Below, piece by piece: positions 55,912 to 64,000 of a DNA stretch of 64,000 nt (positions within the stretch are counted from its first letter, which is position 1; every line of letters starts with the position of its first letter). The DNA comes from Siphonodentalium dalli (Eukaryota; Mollusca; Scaphopoda; Gadilida; Siphonodentaliidae), in assembly GCA_032622095.1 (NCBI GenBank), contig CP136066.1, positions 93,951,319 through 94,015,318 of the forward strand, read 5' to 3'. Under the pieces are notes generated by a model. It worked only from the letters and a program-made list of their open reading frames with translations. It was not told the DNA's origin and made no database searches. Made by a program: the position numbers and the translations under genes.

Positions 55912-56036
55912 ATAATGTTGTGTACAGTATGTGTTTTTCTGGTACTCATTCAGGTTGTGGTGAATAAGTCATATTGGACTCGACACAACCAGGACTTGTA
56001 CAAGAAAAACATACTGTACACAACATTGTATAATAA
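55912..56036. repeat. Inverted repeat
   Basis: GTTGTGTACAGTATGTGTTT and AAACATACTGTACACAAC about 60 bp apart. The surroundings (55600-56160) are unusually CpG-rich (GTGACGTCCG, GCGATCGCC) and may be another element. Confidence 0.65.
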
Positions 56037-56159
56037 CATTATAATATGTCATATCCTAGTTTATTACCTTTTCCCTAGTTTCTGATCGTGTTTGCGATCG
56101 CCTCGGCCATTTTGAATGGGTGATACTCATCAACTCAAAATCATGTGATTCCCCACCAT

Positions 56160-56490
56160 GGCATTCATAACTGTATACCTGTTGATGAGTAGTAACCTGA
56201 TTGCTATTGATTCATTCCTTAGGTTAACTGGTCAATTTATTAGCTGAATAGCCTTATGTACGATTGAATCCTTGTATTGTTTCTATGTATGCTGTTTGCA
56301 TATATGAGGAGAACATCCATACAAATGAATAATGGACCATTCCAAATGTAAATCCGTCCATATATATATATATATATATAACATAGCCCCACCCCATGTC
56401 AATGTCTTTATAAGCAATTTTCAGTCCCATGACCATCATCAGCTTTATCAACGAGAGGCCGATCACGATCGGCAGATGTTAACCCATCCA
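56160..56490. repeat. C4 fragment, (TA)n and GATCACGATC repeat
   Basis: GATTCATTCCTTAGG to ATGGACCATTCC is a decayed C4. (TA)12 lies near 56358. GAGGCCGATCACGATCGGC before TTAACCCAT recurs at 60.38 kb and may be the end of one more TTAA element. Confidence 0.45.
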
Positions 56491-56613
56491 TTGGCGATAA
56501 AAATTTAATATGATCGGATAAATGAGAGTTTTGGTGTTGAATTATAGAGTATACTGTTATGTACTATTATAGACAAATGTACATAACACAAATTATTGGA
56601 ATTTATGGGTCAC

Positions 56614-56665
56614 TGGCATTTATATAAGAGAATGCACTGGTACAGGATCTGTAATGCTAAACCGC
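56614..56665. mobile_element. C2 MITE end fragment
   Basis: TATATAAGAGAATGCACTGG then ACAGGATCTGTAATGCT. Confidence 0.5.
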
Positions 56666-56785
56666 CACAGCCAGCAAGTCCGTGGGTTAAATGTGTAGGT
56701 GTGCCCTGGACATGGAATACTTGGGTTAAGAGAGTCCAATTTAAGTTTACAATAATAATGTGTCCTAGTATACAGATAAGCAACC

Positions 56786-56818
56786 TCACCACTGACCCAT
56801 TAATATCAATTATATAGC
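56786..56818 (-). CDS. Very weak candidate microexon
   Basis: Acceptor GTGATTTTTTGACAG, donor TCAGTG then gtgagg, 33 nt. Only phase 0 is open (LCYIIDINGSV). The phase differs from the phase-1 microexon series. Confidence 0.15.
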
Positions 56819-56869
56819 ACAGCTGTCAAAAAATCACAGGAATTGTTTATGTTGAACACTGACCTCTAT

Positions 56870-57390
56870 TAAACCAATAACAATTATAATGATATCAGAC
56901 CATCTGAAGATATAACTCTGCAGCACAGATGTCCAAGTCTACTGTTAATATCATGTGATGTTTATTGTTGAATCTTTATTTTAAATTAGATACCACAGGC
57001 TTCTTTATCAGATTATTTGCACATTGGCATAAGAGACATCAGAAAATAATATAGCTTTATCAATAGCTAAGTAGTCCAAATGCAATTGGTGAATTGGATT
57101 TAATGTTGCTCCAAACAGATTTAACAGTACATAACACAAGATTTTGGACCGATTTAATCAAATTTGGTGTGGTGATTCGGGGTACCCTTGGCAGAGTTAT
57201 AATGGTTATAATTGTTTTTAATTATTTTAAAAAATTAAAGGGACACATTGGAAATCTTTTTATCAACTTGTATCATAATCATCAATATCTAAATGAAAAA
57301 AAATGACAATGTCAATGACATTTTTTTTATTATTATTATAAAAGTTAAAAATAAATATTTTTTTTCTATTTTTTTCTTCGAAAAAGGGTC
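56870..57390. other. No supported gene
   Basis: AT-rich, low-complexity T and A runs near 57300-57380. Confidence 0.4.
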
Positions 57391-57394
57391 ATAA

Positions 57395-57770
57395 CTCCTT
57401 TAAAATAAATCGGATCAAACCCATATTACAACTAGATCTGTATTTTGGGCTGTGAAACTCACATACCAAATTTAGTTCCAATCAGATAAAAAATGTTTGA
57501 GTTATGGCAGAATGTGTGAATTCTAAGTAGAAAAAGGGCCATAATTCTGTAACAAAAACTCGGATCAAACCCAAATTCGAACTCGATCTGTATTTTGTGC
57601 TGATATACCCATATACAAAATTTGCTTCTGATTGGATAGAAAATGTTTGAGTTATCGCATTACACGTGAAGTGTCTACGGGCGGACAGACGGACGGACGG
57701 ACGGACGAACGACGAGTGGTCAATCCGGACAACGACACTATGTTTACCATACATGGTATGGGTAAACATA
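57395..57770. repeat. Dispersed family F
   Basis: Two units with CGGATCAAACCCA, CTCGATCTGTATTTTG and TGTTTGAGTTATxGCA, then (GGAC)n, CGACGAGTGGTCAATCCGG and the terminal hairpin ACCATACATGGTATGGGT. Further copies are at 60.9 and 61.3-61.7 kb. Confidence 0.7.
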
Positions 57771-57898
57771 AAAAGGCAGTCAATTACATTTTCAGAATAT
57801 TATCATAAAATATAGTGGAATAGGCAGAAAGTCTAGGTCCCTCTGAATCCTCAGAATTTCTTCAACTTGTAAAATAAAATGTCTTTGATTCTGACTAT

Positions 57899-58123
57899 TT
57901 AACCCTTTCTATACTAAATACTCATCGACGAGTAGTTCCCTTATTAAATGCTTGGACAATAAGTTCAAAAAACATTTTCCACCAATGAATAGGATTAATT
58001 TTGCTATTTCTATTATCTGTCTTCTGCTTATATTTCCTCAACATCCCTCCTGATAATAATAGACCATTCCAATGTAAACTTTTATAACTGAATGGGAGAA
58101 TTCATTTAGCATAGACATGGTTA
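57899..58123. mobile_element. C4-type TTAA MITE
   Basis: Starts TTTAACCCTTTCTATACTAA and ends CATAGACATGGTTAA. The hairpin is shortened. Confidence 0.8.
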
Positions 58124-58134
58124 AAAACAGCATA

Positions 58135-58281
58135 CAGTGATGTCCTAAATAATCGACCCCTAAACCACAACAGAATATGGGCTTTCCAATGAATGGCAAC
58201 AAGCCATATTTCCGACTAAATCCTGAAAAATTTCCCATAATTCTTCTGTGTTTAAAGGGTCATATACTTGGGGCATTACTG
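58135..58281. mobile_element. MITE A, left inner arm deleted
   Basis: CAGTGATGTCCTAAATAATC, then a jump to GGCTTTCCAATGAATGGC and the right arm. Confidence 0.8.
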
Positions 58282-58850
58282 TATGTCATAAAACAGTATG
58301 AATAAATACTTACCGATGACATCATGACATGATGCATATTTGTTTATGTGTCACATGAAACTGGCAATTATTATCGGACACAATCATAGACACACTTTGA
58401 ACTGTGTGAAATTTTACCATAAATATATCCTCTCAGAAAATTTAACACAATTCCTTCAAATCGAATCCAAATTATTGAAAAATCATTCTTCCCCTCAATA
58501 GTGTTTAATCTCAATCAGACTTCTATTTAGATAGAACACCATGTTGCCAGAACGATAACAGTATGACACTGATAGGAAAATAACTTATTCTAGCACATAA
58601 AATCAATGCGACCAGGTATTGATTAAATTTGTCTCATTGGCTCTCGGCATAATCCACATTGGTACATGGGGCTGAACATCTGTTGTTCCATCATCCATGT
58701 ATCAGAGCTTATGTCAATAGACTAATCGTCATTCAAGCATATCACTGGGCTCTTCTGTTTCAAACTAAACATGTGATCAGGCAGGAATCGGTAGGGAGTT
58801 TAGGGACAGTGTCTCACAAATCCCAAAGAAATTTTTCATGGCTGGAATAA
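58282..58850. other. No supported gene
   Basis: A very good minus-strand donor (CATCG then gtaagt, at 58312) has stops in all frames behind it and no acceptor; it could only belong to an untranslated exon. The minus strand at 58628-58725 is open (TWMMEQQMFSPMYQCGLCRE) but lacks a clear acceptor or donor. Confidence 0.35.
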
Positions 58851-58851
58851 T

Positions 58852-60300
58852 GAAAGTGTCAATGACACTGTAGCTAAACTCGGAATACGGAAAGTTGAAA
58901 TGTCTAAGATGACAACATGTAGAGATATAATTATACCGGATAATATAAAATCCAAGATGGCCACCAGTGGCCATGTTCTTCAACAAAATTCAGAAATATT
59001 TTATGGCTCCTATCAAGTGGTCACGCCAAAGATCCATACAAAGTTTTATGATGATCAAATGAGGGATGTGGTCTGTATGGTGTTCCAAATAATTTGTCAT
59101 GCAAAGAGTAAAAGCGAAGATGGCTGCCGGTGGCCATGTATTTTAAAGTGATGTGAAACACGGCGGTAGGGTGATAAAATATAGATGGAGAATAATCTTG
59201 TTCAAAGTAGTTATTTGTTCAAATATTATGTCTAAATTGATAACACACACCGTCATTCTTATATATTAATTAAATGCAGTGACTGCCGATGGCGAAATGG
59301 TTTTCATTTGTTTATCGCCGATAGAAGCGTCCTGATTCGAGTAGTAAATATTTACAATTTAGCGTAGTTCAGACAATGTTTTCTATGGAGTGGTATGGTC
59401 AATTTGCTTGAGATTTTGGGTGATGTTAGTAGAATGCTATATTCCTCCAGTTGACATGGCACCTGAATACTAACTTATCAGTTTCATTCACCCGAACAAG
59501 TACATAATATGTCTTTAACAAAATTGAATGACTCCCATCTAGTGGTCACTCAAAAGATCCTTATGAAATCTGGTGACGATAGGATGAGGGATGTGGTCTG
59601 TAGAGCGTGCCAAAGGATTTAGTCATGCAAAGAGTAAAATCAAAGATGGCTGCCGGCAACCATGTTTTTTATCGAAAATTGTGCAAATTTGATAGCTCCC
59701 ATCTGGATGTGATCTTAAACATGCTTATAAATTTTCAAAACAATTCTCCAATAAATGCGGGTTGCAGGGTGTGCCGATGGATTCAAATTTAGATGTCTGC
59801 AGGTTGTCAATTTATTTAACAAATTTCAGAAAAAATTTATGGCTCCCATCTGGAGGTCACCCAGAAGATACGTATGAAGTTTGGTGATGATCAGATGAGG
59901 GAGGCATGTAGGGTATGCCGAATGATTTAGTTGTACAATGAGAAAAATCTAAAATGGCCATTGGCGGCCATGTTCTTCAACGAAATTCAGAAAAATTTAT
60001 TGCTCCCATCAAGAGGCCACTCTGAAGATTCATATGAAGTTTGGTGATTATCAGATGAGGGATGTGGTTTGTAGTGTGTGCCAACAGATTTAGTCATGTA
60101 TAGAGTAAAATCCAAGGTGGCTCTCGGCGGCCATGTATTTCATCGAAATTGCTCGATGTGACAGCTCCCATTTAGAGGTGATCCTGAACATGCTGTAAAT
60201 TTTCACAACAATTCTCTAAATAAATGCGGGCTGCAGGTTGTGCCAAGGGATTCAAATTTCATCAAAATAGACTGATTAATGGGTCTTCGAAACATAATTT
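58852..60300. repeat. Diverged satellite-like array D3
   Basis: Leader TCAATGACACTGTAGCTAAA, then long degenerate units with AAATCCAAGATGGCCACCAG, GGCCATGTTCTTCAACxAAAT, TCTGGAGGTCACxC and GATCAGATGAGGGATGTGG. It is more decayed than D1 and D2 and has a different unit length. Confidence 0.75.
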
Positions 60301-60379
60301 GACAGTTAAGCCAACTGAAGGAATGACAAAATGTTTACACAAAAATTAATGTAAATACAAATAAATTGAAGGGGACATA

Positions 60380-60900
60380 AAAACGAGAGGCCGATCACGA
60401 TCGGCAGATGTTTAACCCATACCTTGACGATAGCGATTAGCTATTTTTATAAATCTTTACACCAACCTTTCGTGAGTGCAAAAGTTTCAACAATTCACAC
60501 TTTATATAGTGATCATGTGAAAAATATTTACTTATCACATTGTGTCAACAGGATTGGTGGAGGATGTTAATATTTTTAAGCAAATAAACCAAATGAACCT
60601 CATTTGCAGGTTAGGGGTGTGTTATCATAAACTATGCCAAGAACTATAAACATAATCAATGGAAATATTTGAGTTATCAAATGGGATAGTATGGGGTTAA
60701 TCTTATCCAAACAGAAAACAGAACTGGACCAGAGAGCCATCAATCACAGTTTGACATATGATAAACAAAGCCTGCCAGCCACCAGTCAGGTGTAGCATGT
60801 AGTATCTAATGTCCATAGCAATAAATAACTCATTTCAATAACACACCTGGTCTGTGTGATATGTTCTCTTCAAATTCACAGCAGCAAACAGGTATCAATT
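60380..60900. other. No supported gene
   Basis: Begins with GAGGCCGATCACGATCGGCA. The remainder is AT-rich. Confidence 0.4.
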
Positions 60901-60904
60901 ACTT

Positions 60905-61735
60905 GAATTATAAAGGACAATAACTCTGTTCAAATATATCGGATCAAACCCATATTCGAACTCGATCTGTATTTAGGGGTGATAAATTCATATACCAAAT
61001 TTGGTGTTGATCAGATGAAAAATGTTTGAGTCATAGCAGCTTGGGTGAATTCTAAGTAAACATAAAAGTGAAAAGGGTTAATTAAATAATACCAAAAACA
61101 TACAGATGAAGAACATGCTAAGAAAAACCTAGGTAAGAAATATGAGGCAGATCAGAAGAAATATGTTTAACTTATTGCATTGGATAGCATGTGTGTGAAG
61201 GGTTAATTATTTTCTAAACCGATCAACCAATCAATACCAAAAACTATACAGGTGAGGGGTGTGTCATCATAAACCTACATATAAAATATGAACATAATCG
61301 GACAAAAAATACTTCGGTTATAGCATCGGATGTAATTTTTTTAAATTATATTTTCTAAAAAAGGGTCATAACTCCTTTAAATAAATCGGATCAAACCCAT
61401 TTTTTGGGTTGAGAAACTCACATACCAATTTTTTTTACAATCAGATACAAAATGTTTGAGTTATGGCAGAATGTGTGAATTCTAAGTCGAAAAAGGGCCA
61501 TAACTCTGTAAAAAAAAAGTCGGATGAAACCCATATTTGAACTCGATCTGTATTTTGGCCTGAGAAACCCATATACAAAATTTGGTTCCGATCGGTTTGA
61601 AAATATTTGAGTTATCACATTATGCATAAAGTGTCTACGGACAGACAGACAGATGGACGGACAAACGACGAGTGGTCAATCTGGACATCGACACTATGTG
61701 TACCATTCTATGGTATGGGTACACATAACAAGGGT
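60905..61735. repeat. Family F, three partial units
   Basis: ATCGGATCAAACCCATATTC, CTCGATCTGTATTT and AAAATGTTTGAGTxAT recur. The terminus is GACGAGTGGTCAATCTGGAC and a ACCATTCTATGGTATGGGTA hairpin. Confidence 0.65.
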
Positions 61736-61739
61736 CGGA

Positions 61740-62160
61740 AGGGGATGTAAAACTAGCATTTGATTTTATATTTGCCTAAAATACTTAATTTTTTATTCAC
61801 CTTTAAATGTGCCAGTGTATAATTATAAAAGCACAACTGTGTAGTTACCTCGCTTCTTCAAGTACTCCCATTATGAATAGTGATGTAAAGGGTCCAATAT
61901 CATAAATTATATAATAATCAAAATAGAAATAACACACAATGAAAGTTTGTAGTCAAACACACCTGTCTGCTTTACAAGTCCCCACCTAGATGGAATGAGA
62001 AATTATCAGAAACAGATGAGCACCTGGTATTAAAGCTATTGTCATGGCAGCCAGGTAGGAACCTGATACCTCCCATGTCTGATTAATTTGATGAAGTAAT
62101 AGGTGGTGTCTATTGATTTTCTCTCATGCTGCTGCTGTTTGTTTTTAAGTTCAAACACAT
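61740..62160. other. Weak start-exon candidate, otherwise unremarkable
   Basis: On the minus strand, ATGGGAGTACTTGAAGAAGC then a donor (GAG then gtaact, near 61850) could begin a protein MGVLEEAR. The upstream open stretch is T-rich and lacks an acceptor. Confidence 0.15.
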
Positions 62161-62161
62161 A

Positions 62162-62349
62162 CAGTTATGCCCTAAGTACCCCTTAACCACAGGAGAATTA
62201 TGGGTAACTTTTCAGGATTTAGTCGGAAATATGGCTTGTTGCCCGAGAGCTTTCCGATGAATGGCAACAAGCCATATTTCCGACTAAATCCTGAAAAGTT
62301 ACCCATAATTCTGCTGTGGTTAAGGGGTTGATTACTTAGGGCATTACTG
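62162..62349. mobile_element. MITE A, short inner arm
   Basis: CAGTTATGCCCTAAGTACCC start. The left inner arm is lost after GGCTTGTTGCC. TA flanks. Confidence 0.85.
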
Positions 62350-62499
62350 TATGGAGAATAGCCTGAATTTATGATCAAGAGATACCGATCGGTCCATGCA
62401 TGACTTGTGTATTGCTTTAATACCATTAGGCAATAGCAATTTAAAGATACGGAAGGTGTTCGCGGTCGGTACAGCTAGCCGGGAAAATGATATATAGAT

Positions 62500-63250
62500 G
62501 TTTTTGATCGAATATAGTTCAAATTTGATAGCTACAATCTGAAAGTAATCCTGAACATGCCTGTAAAGTTTAAAAACATTTCTCCAATAAATGTCGATGG
62601 ATTCACTTGTGAAATCCAAGATGAAATTTGGAAATATTTTATGGATCCCATCTAGTGGTCACCCTGAAGATCCATATGAAGTTTAGTGACTATCAGATGA
62701 GGGATGTGGCCTGCAGGGTGCGCTAATGGAAATTGTTGATGAATGAATGCGCACACATGGACGGACGGATGACAAGCCATGGCAATCAATAGCTCAAACT
62801 TTACAAAGTAAAGTTGAGCTAAAAAGTAAAATCCAAGATGGCTGCTGGTAACCCAGAAGATACATATGAAGTTTGGTGATGACCGGATGAGGGATTTCAA
62901 AATCGAAAGCTCCGTTCTAGAGGTGATTCTATAAAACATTGCCTATTTTAATTTTCGAAACAATTCTCCAATAAATAGGGGCTGCAGACTGTGCCGATGG
63001 ATTCAAATTTGAAATCCAAGATGGCCGCTGGTGGCCATGATTTTTAAAGAATTTGGGAAAAAAAATGATGGCTCCCATCTAGAGGTCACCCTGAAGATCC
63101 ATATGAAGTTTGGTGACGATCGGATGAGCGACGTTATCTGTAGGGACCTGCTAAAGGAAATTGTTGTTGAAACACGCATGGACAGAACCCAACACATGGT
63201 ACATAGTAGCTCAAACTTGACTTTGTAATGTTGATCTAAGTTGAGCTAAA
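62500..63250. repeat. Diverged satellite-like array D4
   Basis: Units with AATCCAAGATGGC, TCTAGxGGTCACCCTGAAGA and GATCGGATGAGxGA. Two termini with CATGGACGGACGG, CAAGCCATGGCAATC and the ACTTTACAAAGTAAAGT hairpin (near 62800 and, decayed, 63220) show two elements joined. Confidence 0.75.
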
Positions 63251-63770
63251 ATAGAAGGAATTTGATGTTTTTCTCATCAATAACAATCCATGAGAGCCGA
63301 TTCCACATTTTGAAGTCATTGTTTACACACATTATTGTAACAGGGAAGCCAGTGTTGTGTTTTGAGCAACGAACAATAACACTAAAATACAAATAGGATT
63401 GATCATGATCAGTTGTTAATTTCTTGGTATTAAAACACAACAAAACATTAATATTGTAGCACTTGAATAAATATTCTGGTAAATATCGTAATGAGTAAAA
63501 TTTTGACAACTCGAGGTATGATTTTAGGTGATATCATACGTAGACGCTAGTTGTTATTTGTCAGTTAATCGACAAAATTCCAATAACTGGATATTGAAAT
63601 TGTGAATGCCTTGTAGATATTTCAATGTCATTCCATCATGGTCAGTCACTTGGGAGTTGAAATTTAATGCCGAAAATAGGTCAAAATTATTATACTAGTT
63701 TTCCCACCAATATCTATTACAAAATATGTTTTTATACCAATATTAGAATATTTTTAACTTCCAAATGGGT
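63251..63770. other. No recognisable feature
   Basis: AT-rich DNA with no supported exon. Confidence 0.4.
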
Positions 63771-63775
63771 CTTCT

Positions 63776-63832
63776 AAAGGTTAGAAGATGGGTTCGCAAA
63801 CCCTGGTTTGCGAACCCATCTTCTAACCTTTT
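63776..63832. repeat. Perfect palindrome, 27-bp stem
   Basis: AAAGGTTAGAAGATGGGTTC continues to GCAAACC, then CT, then the exact complement. A T-run follows and an A18-type run lies just beyond (63846-63862). Confidence 0.92.
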
Positions 63833-64000
63833 TTCTCCACATTGAAAAAAAAAAAAAAAAAAATTCTCTTGGTTTCTGGTCATATTGCATGACTAAACTA
63901 TGAAGCATGTAGTGACTAGAAATAATGATAGCGAGTTTTCTATTTTTTCCACTTTCTAAACTGTTTTATGAGAAGAAATAACTGTTTATTTTTATATGAA

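Noticed and set aside
56047-56115. Minus-strand ATG (MAEAIANTIRN) followed by a donor
   Set aside because: A TAG stops the frame before the donor; at most an upstream ORF.
1-64000. CRISPR-like or other prokaryotic defence arrays
   Set aside because: Regular repeats here are minisatellites or arrays without unique spacers. The sequence has spliced eukaryotic architecture.
1-64000. Functional tRNA or rRNA genes
   Set aside because: The only A/B-box pair (35.1-35.2 kb) sits in a SINE-like context. No rRNA-like segment was recognised.

Overview
This looks like a 64 kb piece of an AT-rich invertebrate nuclear genome, most probably a marine mollusc and perhaps a bivalve. That is inferred from GT-AG introns, microexons, very dense palindromic MITEs, tandem arrays containing the 'CCAAGATGGC' motif, and dispersed 'GGACGGACGGAC' and 'CACCTGAGACAAAGTCTCAGGTG' repeats. 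There are no prokaryotic operons and no complete long ORF. Most of the short ORFs lie in palindromic repeats and are not genes.

The best-supported host gene is on the minus strand. Its last coding exon (19092-19611, 172 codons plus stop) is a hydrophilic cytoplasmic tail. A 14.1 kb repeat-filled intron separates it from a 106-nt transmembrane exon (33714-33819), and the two join in frame. Upstream, at 34.8-48.8 kb, lies a series of very short exons (21, 54, 42, 42, 36, 42 and 54 nt). All are multiples of three, all are open in phase 1, and all have canonical splice sites. They would encode a variable, Thr-rich extracellular stalk with a recurring TPEYV motif. One microexon sits in a near-identical 3.3 kb tandem duplication (39.4-46.0 kb), and an older diverged copy lies beside it. 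The N-terminal exons, including any signal peptide, are not identified. Weaker exon candidates are listed at 15.96, 25.29, 27.65, 48.79, 54.48 and 56.79 kb and elsewhere.

The remaining DNA is mobile. (A) About 27 copies of a Tc1/mariner-like fold-back MITE of about 210 bp (CAGTAATGCCC ends, TA target). (B) hAT-like non-autonomous elements built from hairpins, two with perfect 8-bp target duplications. (C) A large group of TTAA-flanked MITEs beginning TTAACCCTTT, with at least four unrelated interiors (C1-C4), often nested in one another. (D) Satellite-like arrays of about 160 bp at 7.2-8.1, 52.0-53.7, 58.9-60.3 and 62.6-63.2 kb. (E-L) Further dispersed families. There is also a 1.4 kb TIR element carrying a possible two-exon ORF (25757-27173), a 1.95 kb TTAA element (31364-33313), a LINE C-terminal fragment (30 kb) and a tRNA-derived SINE head (35.2 kb).

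Reading from left to right: 0-15 kb is nested repeats; 15.9-19.1 kb holds a candidate exon and a composite repeat; 19.1-48.8 kb is the minus-strand gene with repeat-filled introns; 48.8-64 kb is repeats and arrays with weak exon candidates.
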